A stretch of DNA of 43,737 bases, taken from contig CAJUCX010000007.1 of assembly GCA_910585195.1 (NCBI GenBank), positions 27,076-70,812 of the forward strand, given 5' to 3'. The notes under the pieces were generated by a model. That model did no database searches and was not told where the DNA came from. It worked only from the letters and a program-made list of their open reading frames with translations. Each line of letters starts with the position of its first letter. Position 1 is the first letter of the stretch. Below are positions 8,943 to 19,100 of this stretch, piece after piece. Source of the stretch: an uncultured Christensenellaceae bacterium. Lineage in GTDB: Bacteria; Bacillota; Clostridia; Christensenellales; CAG-314. A program made the position numbers and the translations under genes.

Positions 8943-9050
8943 TGAAAAATAAGTTTTTACAAATAAAGCAAAAAATTTAACGGCTGCAACAATCTGTCTT
9001 TATTGAAAGTCTTTGCCATTTGCAGTTGCCCATTACAAAAAAAGCAAAAT

Positions 9051-9992
9051 TCAACTTTCGTCAAAAAATTCTTCAAGCAGTTTAAGCTGTTCGCCTACGC
9101 CGCCTACGGCAAACAATTTGTTGATAAAAGGTTTTGCACCCCGTCTGCCTTTAAGATAAGTTGCGACGTGCTTTTTCATTTCACCGCCGACGACCTTTTC
9201 GGGCAAATATTTAAGCATAATTTCATAATGAGTTTTTATATCTTGCCAAACGTCAACATCAACCTTCTTTCCCGTAAGTTGCGCATACAGCCACGGTTTG
9301 CCGAGCGTTCCCCTGCCTATCGCAACCCCGAAGACATTTGTTTCGTCAAGCATACTTGCCGCATCGTCCGCGCTCTTTACGTCGCCGTTGGCGTATACGG
9401 GTATTTTTACTTCTTGTGCAACCCGCTTGATAATTTGTCTGTCTGCAAACCCGGTATACATTTGCTCGCGCGTCCTGCCGTGTATAGTTATTGCGGCGGC
9501 GCCGCTGTTTTCGCACGTTTTTGCAAACTCAACCGCATTTATATCGTTGTCGGTAAATCCTTTGCGAAATTTTACCGTAACCGGCTTTTGAGAGTTTTTA
9601 ACGACCGCCTCTATAATTTTTGCCGCCCTAGGCAAATCGCGCATAAGCGCACTGCCTTCTCCGTTTTTAACAACCTTAGGCACGGGACAGCCCATATTTA
9701 TGTCGATTACGTCAAACTTTGCAATTTCATCGTATTTTACAACTTCCGCAAAAACGTCGGCGTCGTGTCCGAACAACTGAACCGCAGTTTTGCAGTTTGA
9801 GTCATTCGGCATTTCTATACCCAGCATATCGAAAGCCACTTTGTTTTTTTGCTTCAACGACATTGCCGACACCATTTCCGTTACGACGAGTCCGCAGCCG
9901 TATTTTGCGCAGAGAAACCTAAACCCCACGTCGGTATAACCCGCCAACGGCGCTTGCATAAAGTTGTTTGATACAAACTTAGTAAAGTCCAT
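9051..9992 (-). CDS. dusB: tRNA-dihydrouridine synthase (DusB-type)
   Basis: A flavin enzyme that reduces uridine to dihydrouridine in the D-loop of tRNA. The 313-residue protein has the FMN TIM-barrel start FMQAPLAGYTDVGFR, the catalytic cysteine at position 102 in INMGCPVPKV, the NGEGSALM segment, the VTVKFRKG strand, the IHGRTREQMYTG motif and NGDV / GVAIGRGTLGKPW at the phosphate site. The start at 9992 is chosen because it overlaps the mazG stop as TGATG and has AAGGGG seven bases upstream; a start ten codons earlier lacks this. In Bacillus the genes after yabN are sporulation genes (yabOPQ); here dusB takes that place. Confidence 0.95.
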   Translation of the reverse strand: MDFTKFVSNNFMQAPLAGYTDVGFRFLCAKYGCGLVVTEMVSAMSLKQKNKVAFDMLGIEMPNDSNCKTAVQLFGHDADVFAEVVKYDEIAKFDVIDINMGCPVPKVVKNGEGSALMRDLPRAAKIIEAVVKNSQKPVTVKFRKGFTDNDINAVEFAKTCENSGAAAITIHGRTREQMYTGFADRQIIKRVAQEVKIPVYANGDVKSADDAASMLDETNVFGVAIGRGTLGKPWLYAQLTGKKVDVDVWQDIKTHYEIMLKYLPEKVVGGEMKKHVATYLKGRRGAKPFINKLFAVGGVGEQLKLLEEFFDES

Positions 9993-11401
9993 CACAACCC
10001 CTTGCTTTTTGCTTCCGCCCAAAATTTTTCCATAAGTTGCTTTGGCGCGTCGGCAAAATTTTCGTAGGTTTCTTTAACTTTGTTTTCCATATACTCAAAG
10101 CGGTTTACAAATTTTGTTACCGCGCGGTTTAATGCTACTTCAGGGTCTACGCTCAAAAATCTGCAAATATTGACCGCCTGAAACAGCAAGTCGCCCGCTC
10201 TCTTTTCCACTTCCGCCGCGTTGCCGAGTTTAGCCGCTTCTTTAAGTTCCGCAATTTCTTCGGCAAGGCTGCCGTAAACGCTGTCTGAATTTGTCCGTTC
10301 GAATTTATTTTTAGACGCGCGTTTTTGCACTTTTAACGCACGCGTCAACGACGGCAAACCCTTCGCCACTTTGTGCATAGTATCGGTTACCGTATGAGTG
10401 CCCTTTTCTATCGCCTTGTTCTTTTCCCAAACCTTTAAGGCTTCTTCACTGCTTGTTGCCTTGTCGCTGCCGAATATGTGAGTATGTCTGAAAATAAGTT
10501 TTTGACAAAGACGCGTCAAAACTTCCTTTTCGTCAAACTCTCCGGCTTCTTCTGCCAAAACTATGTGAAAATAAGACTGCAACAAATTGTCGCCGGTTTC
10601 TTCCACAATATCTTCGATATTGCCGCCGTCAATGGCGTCGACAAGTTCGTACGCTTCTTCCAGCACGTTGGCGCGCAAACTCTCATGAGTCTGCACTTTA
10701 TCCCAAGGACAGCCGTTTTCCGACCGCAAAACAGTAAGTATATTTTTAAGGTCGCTTACTTCGAAACTGCGCTTTTCGCAAAGATTTTTAGGTCTTACGA
10801 TTATGCAGGTTTTTTCGTCGTATTTCTTTTGCATATCCAGTTGATACAGAAATACAGAAATTGCCTGTTTGCCGTCGTAAAACAAAATTTCGTCTTCGTC
10901 GTCGTAAAACTTTGCAAGTTTTGCTTTAACTTCCGACGCCAAAAACTTGTCGTCGATTTCCGTAACGGCAAGAGGCAGGTTTATAGAAAGCGTTTCCGTT
11001 TCGACTAAATCCATCGCGCAAAAAAATTGATATTTGCTTTGCGGACTGAATTTCAATATGCTTTGGGCGGCAGATACTCCCGCAAAAATTTCCACCTGAC
11101 ATTTGTCGGAAAGATATTGAACGGTGCTGTCGTCCGTGCCGCTGCCGTTTACGCAAAAGACAACTTTGCCTTGAAGGCTTTTAAGCAATTCTAATATCTT
11201 TTGGTCGAGTACGCAAAAATCCTGCGCTTCGTCGTACAACGAGTCGCAGGAAACGAAAGGTATATTAAGTTGCTGCAAAGTTTTTGCGGTTTGCGTCTTC
11301 GCAGTTTTTAACACTACTGCGTCTGCCGACTGCACTTCCTGCAAGCCGCGCAAAGTTATTTGGTTGCATTCCGTGCCGAGTCCCACTACGGAAATTTTCA
11401 T
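9992..11401 (-). CDS. yabN: YabN-type fusion: tetrapyrrole-methylase-like domain plus MazG pyrophosphohydrolase
   Basis: A two-part protein of 469 residues. Residues 1 to about 215 resemble the SAM-dependent tetrapyrrole methylase fold (MKISVVGLGTE start), but the sequence is divergent and its activity is unknown. Residues about 230-465 are a duplicated MazG NTP pyrophosphohydrolase: the first half has ENGCPWDKVQTHESL, the metal motif EEAYELVDAI and the EETGDNLLQ helix; the second has EEIAELKEA and GDLLFQAVN. MazG domains hydrolyse NTPs to NMPs and pyrophosphate, a house-cleaning role. It lies 11 bases after the flippase gene, as in Bacillus spoVT-yabM-yabN. Confidence 0.93.
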   Translation of the reverse strand: MKISVVGLGTECNQITLRGLQEVQSADAVVLKTAKTQTAKTLQQLNIPFVSCDSLYDEAQDFCVLDQKILELLKSLQGKVVFCVNGSGTDDSTVQYLSDKCQVEIFAGVSAAQSILKFSPQSKYQFFCAMDLVETETLSINLPLAVTEIDDKFLASEVKAKLAKFYDDEDEILFYDGKQAISVFLYQLDMQKKYDEKTCIIVRPKNLCEKRSFEVSDLKNILTVLRSENGCPWDKVQTHESLRANVLEEAYELVDAIDGGNIEDIVEETGDNLLQSYFHIVLAEEAGEFDEKEVLTRLCQKLIFRHTHIFGSDKATSSEEALKVWEKNKAIEKGTHTVTDTMHKVAKGLPSLTRALKVQKRASKNKFERTNSDSVYGSLAEEIAELKEAAKLGNAAEVEKRAGDLLFQAVNICRFLSVDPEVALNRAVTKFVNRFEYMENKVKETYENFADAPKQLMEKFWAEAKSKGL

Positions 11402-11412
11402 AAGTTTTGCTC

Positions 11413-12993
11413 CTAATACATTTTGGCAATAAACTTCCCGACCAAAGGCAAACGCAATGCTTCTTCTTTATCAAACACTTTAAGCAACGGCATCATAACG
11501 GCGTATATCAATGCGCCTATGCCTATAAGCAAAAATACGCAAAGATAATTAGGTAAAAATTTTGCAAACAAATCCTTTGTCGCCATAAGGAAAACCGTCA
11601 TAGTAAGTCCGCAGGCAAGAGGTTTTAACAGCGTATCTTTTAAGTCGAGTTTTATTTTTTGTCTACGCACAATATACACCAAATCAAGCAAACACGCAAC
11701 AAAATAGCAAATCACACTGCCAAGCGGCGCGCCGAAGATGTTTAGCGTCGGGTTGTTTAGCAAGACAATAGACGCAACGGTCTTGACTGCGGTTGCAACA
11801 AACAAAAATATAACCGGCGCATAAAGTCTGCCGCCCGCTTGCAGCACCGCCGTAGACGTCTGCACCAAAGACAAAAACAATACGCTTATGCCCGCAATTC
11901 GCACCATATCAGACGCAATCAAAATTTCTTCGAAGCTCAAGCCGCCGTAAAGCAATTTGGTTATCGGTTCCGCCAAGACTATCAACCCCAAAGAACAAGG
12001 CAAACCCAACACAACCGTCAGTTTTACTGAAAACGCCGCTTTACGCTTTGCACCTTCTTCGTCGTTTTGCGCATAATGTTTGGAAATGGCAGGTACAATC
12101 GCCGTAGCAACGCCCAGCGTAAGCACTACCGGCATATTCAAAAGAGAATGTACGGGACCTGCCCACAAACCGTAAAGCTCTGTAGCGTTGCTTGTCTTTA
12201 ATATGTTTAGCACAAGCACGCTGTCCACCAACTGCGTAAGCGGTATAATAAGCCCCGACAACGTAATTGGCAGACACAAAATCAAAAGAGATTTTACAGT
12301 TTTTTTTCTGTCAAACGGCTGCAAATTTCCGACGTCGTCGGTCTTTTTACGTTTTTGAAACAGATACATAACAAACAGCAAAACCGTCGCCGCAACTTCG
12401 CTTAGCGTTACGCCCAAAATAGCAAAGTTTACACTTTTAATAACGTCGGGCATAAATTTAATTGCACAAACCAGCCCTACCGTCATTTTTACCACTTGCT
12501 CTACTATTTGCGAAACGGCAGTAGGCGACATTTGCATAAGACCCTGAAAGTAACCGCGATAGGCAGAAATTATGCAAACCAAAAATACCGACGGCGCAAT
12601 TATCTTATATGCGGTTGCCGCATCGCCGTTGCCCTGCAATGCCGCAATATTGTTTGAAAGAAAAAACAACAGCGCACTGCCTATAAGCCCGAAGGTCGCA
12701 AGCATAACAAGCGCGGTGTTGAACACTTTGTGCGCCTGCTTGTGCTGACCGACCGCGGCTTTTTCTGCCACAAGTTTTGATACCGCAACAGGTATACCTG
12801 CCGTAGAAATGGTCAATAATAGGGAAAACAAAGGGAAAACCAACTGATAAATCCCCATGCCGTAACTGCCTATAATGTTGGTAAGCGGTATGCGATAAAA
12901 GGCGCCCAAAAGTTTGGCGATAAAGCCGCCCAAACTTAAAATGAATACGCTTTTCAAAAAACCGCCTTGATTTTTGTTTAGTGATTTTTCCAT
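11413..12993 (-). CDS. Polysaccharide/lipid flippase, SpoVB/YabM family (MVF superfamily)
   Basis: A 526-residue membrane protein with about 14 hydrophobic segments. The start region FLKSVFILSLGGFIAKLLGAFYRIPL is typical of the SpoVB/YabM branch related to MurJ, which flips undecaprenyl-linked precursors. Position between spoVT and yabN matches yabM in Bacillus; whether it is a lipid II flippase or acts on another glycan cannot be told from sequence. I see no ribosome binding site before the chosen ATG, only AT-rich DNA that also fits a TTGTCA-17-TATATT promoter ending at the ATG; translation may depend on spoVT, which ends 40 bases upstream. Confidence 0.9.
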   Translation of the reverse strand: MEKSLNKNQGGFLKSVFILSLGGFIAKLLGAFYRIPLTNIIGSYGMGIYQLVFPLFSLLLTISTAGIPVAVSKLVAEKAAVGQHKQAHKVFNTALVMLATFGLIGSALLFFLSNNIAALQGNGDAATAYKIIAPSVFLVCIISAYRGYFQGLMQMSPTAVSQIVEQVVKMTVGLVCAIKFMPDVIKSVNFAILGVTLSEVAATVLLFVMYLFQKRKKTDDVGNLQPFDRKKTVKSLLILCLPITLSGLIIPLTQLVDSVLVLNILKTSNATELYGLWAGPVHSLLNMPVVLTLGVATAIVPAISKHYAQNDEEGAKRKAAFSVKLTVVLGLPCSLGLIVLAEPITKLLYGGLSFEEILIASDMVRIAGISVLFLSLVQTSTAVLQAGGRLYAPVIFLFVATAVKTVASIVLLNNPTLNIFGAPLGSVICYFVACLLDLVYIVRRQKIKLDLKDTLLKPLACGLTMTVFLMATKDLFAKFLPNYLCVFLLIGIGALIYAVMMPLLKVFDKEEALRLPLVGKFIAKMY

Positions 12994-13033
12994 AATATAT
13001 ATTTATGACGGGTATATGACAATAACACCGCCG

Positions 13034-13543
13034 TCAGTCAAGTTGTTTCAAAAACAAATCGCAAGCAAGCCGCGTAAGTTTTTTATCGGTAGTGTCGATT
13101 TCGCCTACGGATAATACAGCCGTTGCGCCGAGCAAATCACCCTTGTGCACCAACGGAAAAACATATGCCGTCCTGTCCTGCAAATTAAAATAGTCTTGCG
13201 CGTTGCAGTCGAATGGCTGACGCTGTGCAAGCCTTTCGAAAAATTCGTCGCAAACCGCCGTGTCTGCAAACTCTGCGGCGTCTTTGCCTCTGGCGCATAT
13301 TGCCTTTTCATTGTTGAAAGACACCGCCGTAAGTCCCGTTGCCGCAGCAAGACTATCAGTCATATCGCACAAAGCGACGGCGTTGCCCTGCGCTACGGAA
13401 TATTTTTGCATAATAAGTCTGTCGCCTTCAATAAAAATTTCCAACGGAGTGCCGACTTTTATTTTGAAAATTTGCCTTATCTCTTTGGGAATTACCACGC
13501 GCCCGAGTTCGTCGACGCGTCTCGTCATACCCGTTTCTTTCAT
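13034..13543 (-). CDS. spoVT: Transition-state/sporulation regulator SpoVT-like (AbrB domain plus GAF-like domain)
   Basis: A DNA-binding regulator. Residues 5-50 form the swapped-hairpin AbrB domain with the signature TRRVDELGRVVIPKEIR and the GTPLEIF strand. The remaining 120 residues look like the GAF-like ligand domain of SpoVT. With the start at 13543 (GGGGG site upstream) the protein has 169 residues, near the 178 of Bacillus SpoVT; an upstream in-frame extension of 54 codons does not look like protein. In Bacillus SpoVT controls forespore genes; its presence suggests a spore-forming ancestry but does not prove sporulation. The 180-base gap upstream shows no clear promoter. Confidence 0.92.
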   Translation of the reverse strand: MKETGMTRRVDELGRVVIPKEIRQIFKIKVGTPLEIFIEGDRLIMQKYSVAQGNAVALCDMTDSLAAATGLTAVSFNNEKAICARGKDAAEFADTAVCDEFFERLAQRQPFDCNAQDYFNLQDRTAYVFPLVHKGDLLGATAVLSVGEIDTTDKKLTRLACDLFLKQLD

Positions 13544-13726
13544 AAAAACCCCCTTATGAAAACCTAACTTTACGATTAGTGTCTGCCACGGGGTTTTTTT
13601 TATGCAAAATTTGTTATCTGCAAATTTGCATAATCTTTTGAAAAATGCGGCATAATCATAAGCGCTTTTGCAACAAAAATGCTTTTGCAAATATACAAAT
13701 GGCATATCTGATTTTTCATTACCGAC

Positions 13727-13755
13727 AAAAAAACAACCCCGCTTTTGCGGGGTTG
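13727..13755 (-). terminator. Rho-independent terminator after the PrsA-like gene
   Basis: On the minus strand CAACCCCGC-AAAA-GCGGGGTTG is a perfect 9-bp stem with a 4-nt loop followed by seven T, 21 bases past the stop of the foldase gene. Confidence 0.95.
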
Positions 13756-13776
13756 CAATTTTATTTCGTTTTGTGT

Positions 13777-15507
13777 TTAAGAAAGCGTAATGCCGAGTTG
13801 GTCTGTATAACCTTTAAGAACGCCGTTGTCGATATTAAAGACTTTACCGTCATTGCCGTCTTTGTATTGTTGATACAAATCTTCCAGCACGTCGTTTGCC
13901 ACCATATTTTTTACGTCGCTGTACATAGCGGCAAAAAATCTGTAACTAACGCTGCCTTTTTCCAAACCGTAGTTGAATCTGTCTGCCCACGAGATGTCGT
14001 CGGCAACTACTTCTCCATCATAAAGCAAAATGTGTATGCCGTAATCGGTTATTACAGCAACGCTGTTTTTGCTTGGATTATTGGCAAGGTCTCTTGCGCC
14101 TGCCACAAATTCTTTTACAAACTTTTCGTCCGTGCCCGTCATATTAGACGACGATTTGGAAATTACGTAGCCGCGTTCAGGATTGAACATACCCGGGTCG
14201 GTATTGTAAGCATAAGTCCAATTTATAAAGGTTTCTTTATTTACGCCGGAAAGCGCCACGCCGTTGAAACTTGCGTTGCTGCCGAGCAAGGCGTTTACGT
14301 CGATGTCGGTTTCTGCACCGTTTTCGTCGTCTGTAAAGTCTTTTACTTTAATGTTCTTTGCAAGGTCCGCTCTGAATTGAACGTATGCGTCGGTATCCGC
14401 GCCCAACAAATTTTTTGCGTTTGACAATTTGTCCGTTTGCTCGTCGGAGAACGGCAACAAAATACTTCTTACGTAGTGATATTCGCCTTTATACATTTCA
14501 GGCACGTAGTAAACAAAACTACCTTCGGCAAGACCGGTTATAAACGACGCAAAAGAAAGCGGATTTTGGTCGTAAGTGGTTTTTGCCTGTGCTCTGAGGT
14601 TTGCAAGTCTCAAATTAAAATCTTCTTCGGTAATATAATCTTCGCACTTATCTTTATAAATGCCGTTGAGATACTTGCTGCTTATTTGAGTAAAAATTTG
14701 TTCTTCTATGGCGTATACGAAATATTCTTCAACGGTCATATTTCTGTTGTTTTTGACGTTGTTGGTAAAAGTTCTTACAGCGGTATTTTGCGCTTTGATA
14801 TAATCTGCTTCCGTAACGTCGGGGTCTTCGTCATTGCTCTTTTTGAGAATGCCGTTAAGCTCTTCAACTTTTTTTGCAAGGTTTTCATCGCCGCTTGCAA
14901 AAACGTAATTCATCTTTTCATAATCTTGCTCGTTATATTTTGCAAGAGTTTTTTTCATAGACTCGAAATCGAGATAAGCGTCTTCCTTAGAAGGCGACCA
15001 TTGTTCAGGACGCTTAATTAAATCCTGTCTTTCGTCAGAAGTTCCGTCGTCCGTCGTATCGAAGTTGAAATCCGACGCAAGGTTTTGCTTGGTCTGAGTA
15101 TCAAGACTTTCATAAGTAGAAACAAAAATAGACATACGAATATAATTTAATTCTTCGTCGGTCAAATACTCGCCGTTTTTATATTTTTTTGCAAGTTCCG
15201 ACGTATTTTTGTTGCTGCTGTTGAAAGCCGCTTTATACTCGCTTATCAACATTTTTTGCTGAATGAAATAAGGAAATAAACTGTCCCACAAACTTTGCAC
15301 GTCAGAACCGCCTTGAATGTAAGAATATGCGTTGGCGTTAAAAAAGTCTATGACTTCGCCAAGCATAACGACTTCGCTGCCGACAGTCATAACTTGCTGT
15401 TCGCGGTATCTGTCTTCGTTAAGCACGAAAAGACTGCACCCGACCAAAAAAGTCATGCTGAACACCGCAATAACTATTATACTTAAAATCTTTTTGAATT
15501 TAGCCAT
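13777..15507 (-). CDS. PrsA/SurA-like foldase lipoprotein (peptidyl-prolyl isomerase family)
   Basis: The N-terminus is a lipoprotein signal: basic start, hydrophobic stretch and lipobox LVGC with the lipidated cysteine at residue 24, so the mature protein should be anchored outside the membrane. The 576-residue chain is long for PrsA (about 290). A SurA-like helical N-domain is followed by an extended helical region and, at about residues 430-530, a parvulin-like segment (INWTYAYNTDPGMFNPERGY ... ITDYGIHILLYDGEV). The parvulin part is diverged, so catalytic activity is uncertain. A GGAGA site precedes the ATG. It sits between mfd and spoVT, where Bacillus has no gene. Confidence 0.78.
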   Translation of the reverse strand: MAKFKKILSIIVIAVFSMTFLVGCSLFVLNEDRYREQQVMTVGSEVVMLGEVIDFFNANAYSYIQGGSDVQSLWDSLFPYFIQQKMLISEYKAAFNSSNKNTSELAKKYKNGEYLTDEELNYIRMSIFVSTYESLDTQTKQNLASDFNFDTTDDGTSDERQDLIKRPEQWSPSKEDAYLDFESMKKTLAKYNEQDYEKMNYVFASGDENLAKKVEELNGILKKSNDEDPDVTEADYIKAQNTAVRTFTNNVKNNRNMTVEEYFVYAIEEQIFTQISSKYLNGIYKDKCEDYITEEDFNLRLANLRAQAKTTYDQNPLSFASFITGLAEGSFVYYVPEMYKGEYHYVRSILLPFSDEQTDKLSNAKNLLGADTDAYVQFRADLAKNIKVKDFTDDENGAETDIDVNALLGSNASFNGVALSGVNKETFINWTYAYNTDPGMFNPERGYVISKSSSNMTGTDEKFVKEFVAGARDLANNPSKNSVAVITDYGIHILLYDGEVVADDISWADRFNYGLEKGSVSYRFFAAMYSDVKNMVANDVLEDLYQQYKDGNDGKVFNIDNGVLKGYTDQLGITLS

Positions 15508-15574
15508 TTTGCGTCTCCATAAACGTTGTTTATATTAAACATAAGCAAAACACTTGCTTGTAAATGCTTTTTTC

Positions 15575-15652
15575 GTTTCAAAATAAATGGCTTATTTTGA
15601 AACAGATTTGCGCGTTCAGCGCACTTTTAACCAAAAAAATTTTACGAAATAT
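15575..15652 (-). repeat. Copy of the dispersed two-hairpin intergenic repeat
   Basis: GTTTCAAAATAA...TTATTTTGAAAC (15575-15603) forms an inverted repeat of about 12 bp; TGCGC-GTTCA-GCGCA (15609-15623) forms a second hairpin; then CCAAAAAAATTTTACG. The same order appears at 42556-42640. The gap between mfd and the foldase gene (15508-16101) otherwise holds AT-rich DNA and the 103-bp duplication below; I see no gene in it. Confidence 0.75.
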
Positions 15653-15923
15653 GCTTAAATGATTAAGCGTGTAAACGCAAATTTATAAGCATCTCGCAAC
15701 GGAAATTTTTTTGCTTAATCATTATACTAAAAAACTTCCACTTTGGCAATCGTTTACCAAATTTTTAATATGCACAACAAATATATTTTCCCGCTACTTT
15801 TCCTATTTATATAAAGACTGTAAATTTAACTGAAACGATTTTATCTTAATTAAAACCATAAATTGAAATTTTGACAGTGCTTATACTATAAAAATTTTTA
15901 TCAATGCAAGGTTTTTTTTCGCT

Positions 15924-16129
15924 GTTTTTGCAAATGAAAACTTCTTGCGCCGTACGGTAATCTGCAATATTTTGCGCTCAAAATAAACATCATAAATTTC
16001 ATTGCTTATTGTTTTTATTTTCCGCAGTTTTTGCAAATGAAAACTTCTTGCGCCGTACGGTAATCTGCAATATTTTGTGCTCAAAACAAACATCGTAAAT
16101 TTCATTGCTTATTGTTTTTATTTTCCGCA
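15924..16129. repeat. 103-bp tandem duplication at the mfd 3' end
   Basis: Bases 15924-16026 and 16027-16129 are two near-identical 103-bp units with a few base changes. The higher-coordinate unit overlaps the last codons of mfd (TAENKNNKQ and the stop). Because 103 is not a multiple of three the copies fall in different reading frames; a 74-codon frame starting at the mfd stop (16105 down to 15881) runs through them, but it is a by-product of the repeat with no separate ribosome binding site, so it is not called as a gene. Confidence 0.92.
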
Positions 16130-19100
16130 GTAGCGACAAATTCAAAAATCTTGGCAAAACTTTTTTCCGTACTTTCTCTGCCGCAGTCGAAAACGACGGC
16201 AAGTTTATGCGTAACGTCAAGCCGCGCGATATTTTTGAATTTTTCCAACGCAGAAAACACACCTTCCGTCTGCAAAAAATCTTTATTGAAAAAGCACAAA
16301 GAAACGTTGTTCTGCCTTACGGTAATTTCGCTTATGCCAAGTTTTGACGCCTTTTCTTTAAGCAAAGAAATATCAATCAAATTGAGCACTTCCTTAGGCG
16401 GCGCGCCGTAAATATCGGTAATTTCGTCAAGCAGTTCGTTGGCGTCTTGCTCCGAAGATATATTTGCCAAACGCTGATAAAACGTCATTCGCGACTCGCT
16501 GTCGTCTATGTAACTGCCGGCAGTGCCGTCTATGGCAACGTCCATTGCCGTTTCTACCTTTTGCAAAGTCTTTTTGCCTTTAAGTTCGTCAACGCTTTCC
16601 GCAAGCAGTTTGCAATACATATCGTAACCGACTTTTTCCATATGACCGTGCTGTTCGCGCCCCAAAACGTTGCCCGCGCCGCGAATTTCCAAATCACGCA
16701 TTGCAATCTTAAAACCGCTGCCGAGTTCCGTATACTCCAAAACAGAACTCAATCGCTTGTTTGCCACGTCGGAAAGCACCTTATTTTCTCTATACATAAA
16801 ATACGCAAATGCACGGCGGTTACTTCTGCCCACGCGCCCTCGCAACTGATAAAGCTGACTTAAACCGAAGTTATCCGCATCATAAACCACGAGAGTATTT
16901 GCGTTTGGTATATCTATGCCGTTTTCTATTATGGCGGAACTTACAAGCACGTCGTAAGCACCGTTGGTAAAGTCGTAAATATTCTTTTCCAAATCGTTTT
17001 CTTTCATTTGACCGTGCGCCACCGCAAACTTTACGTTCGGCATAAGTTCCTGCAAGCGGTAAGCAAATCGGTCGATAGTTTCGACCCTGTTGTAAATTAC
17101 AAAAGCCTGACCGCCGCGGTTTATTTCACGCATAATGACGTCGGTCAAAAGCGCGTCGGTGCCCTCTATTACGTAAGTTTCCACAGGCAGACGGTCCTTT
17201 GGCGGCGACTGTATGATGCTTATGTCGCGCATACCAGTGAGCGCCATATGCAAAGTCCTTGGGATTGGCGTTGCCGACAAAGTAAGCACGTCTACGTTGT
17301 TTTTAATGTTTTTTATGCTTTCCTTTGCTTCCACGCCGAAACGCTGTTCTTCGTCCAAAACAAGCAATCCCAAATCCTTAAACTTGACGTCTTTGCTGAG
17401 CAGCCTATGCGTACCGCAAACCAAATCGACCGTGCCGTCTGCAAGACCGTCGACAATTTCCTTTTGCTCTTTGAAGGAGCGGAATCTGTCAAGACACTTT
17501 ACGTTAAAGCCGAAGCCGTCCAACCTTTTTGACGAAGTTTTGAAGTGCTGTTCCGCAAGAATTGTGGTAGGCGACAGAAAAGCAACCTGTTTGCCCGCCG
17601 TCAAAACCTTAAACACCGCGCGCAAAGCGACTTCCGTCTTGCCGTAGCCGACGTCGCCGCAAATAAGCCTGTCCATAATTTTTGTGCCTTCCAAATCGGC
17701 ATTTACCGCTTGAATACACTTTGTCTGGTCGGGTGTTTCGTTGTAAGGAAAAGCCTTTGCAAACTCCTCTTCCAAAAACTCGTCTTTGGGGTAACGGAAA
17801 CCGCGCGAGTTTTCTCTTGCGGCATAAAGTTTAAGCAAATCGAAAGCCATTTCTTTCAACTGAGCTTTTACTTTGGATTTTATTTTTTCAAAATCGTTGC
17901 CGCCGAGCCTGCTGAGTTTAGGCGATTTTTCGCTGCCGGAATATTTGGTTAAAAGATTCGATGCGTCTACGGGTACGTATAGCGTGTCGTCGTTTTTGTA
18001 TTTTACCGCAATATAGTCCTTTGTTCCGAAACTGCCCTGCATAGATACTATGCCCTGACACAGCCCTATGCCGTGCACGTCGTGTACGACGTAGTCGCCT
18101 ATGTCCGGCGTGGTAAATATCTTGTCGTTGCTTTTGCGTACCTTTTGTTTTTTGCCGTAATTTTTTGGAAACAGGTCGTCAGTACCTATCAACACAAATT
18201 TATTGTCGTGGTCAACAAAGCCTCTCGTCAGTTCCCTTTCCGCAATGACTGCGCCGCTCTTCGGCAACTCTGCTTTTTGCGAAATGCCCACAAGCAAATC
18301 GTTTTCTCTTATTTCTTGCTGCAATCTTTCCGCAGCGGAATTGCTGCCGGCAAACATAACGACTGCATATTTGTTGCGTTGCCAGTTTGCGACGTCGTCG
18401 CGCAGCATAGTTATTTTGTTTTGATAATTAACCACGGGGCTTGACTTAAAGTTTACCGTTTCCTGCGCAAAAAATACGTTGTTTGCCGACGCGATGTTTT
18501 GAAAGGCAAGCTGCGTGTATTTTGAAAACAAACCGAACACGGCGTTGCCGTCTACCAACTGCTCTTTGCCTTCCGGCAGCACTTCCCCCTTAGAAAGCAA
18601 ATAAGCCAACCGCTGATAATGCTCGTCATAAATGCTCTTTAACCTGTCGGCAAGTTGTTTAGGCTCGTCCCAAACGATAACGGCGTTGTCGGGCAGATAA
18701 TCCGTCAATACGGAATGTCTAACAAACGGCAGCAGCCAACCGTTGGTAAAGTCTCCGTTGTCTATTGCGGAAAACACTTCCTCAGATACAACGTCAAGTC
18801 TTACCGCGTCATCGGGCAAAAGTTTTTGTTTGCGTATACTGCCGAAAACTCTTTCTTTAAGCATATCGGCGTCAAAGTCGTTTGCGAAAAATTGATTTAA
18901 CGGCACGATTTCCACACCGTCAATTTTGTGCAAAGATTTTTTTGTAACCTTGTCGAACACCCGCACGTCGTCCACGTCATCGCCGAAAAACTCTATGCGC
19001 ACGGGGTTGTCGTACGACGGACAGAATATGTCCAAAATATCGCCTTTGCGCGTAAACTCGCCCAACATCGTTATTTGCTCGCTGTGCCGATACCCGGCAG

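Noticed and set aside
15881..16105. 74-codon frame overlapping the mfd stop
   Set aside because: Made of the 103-bp duplication with shifted frames and no independent start signal.
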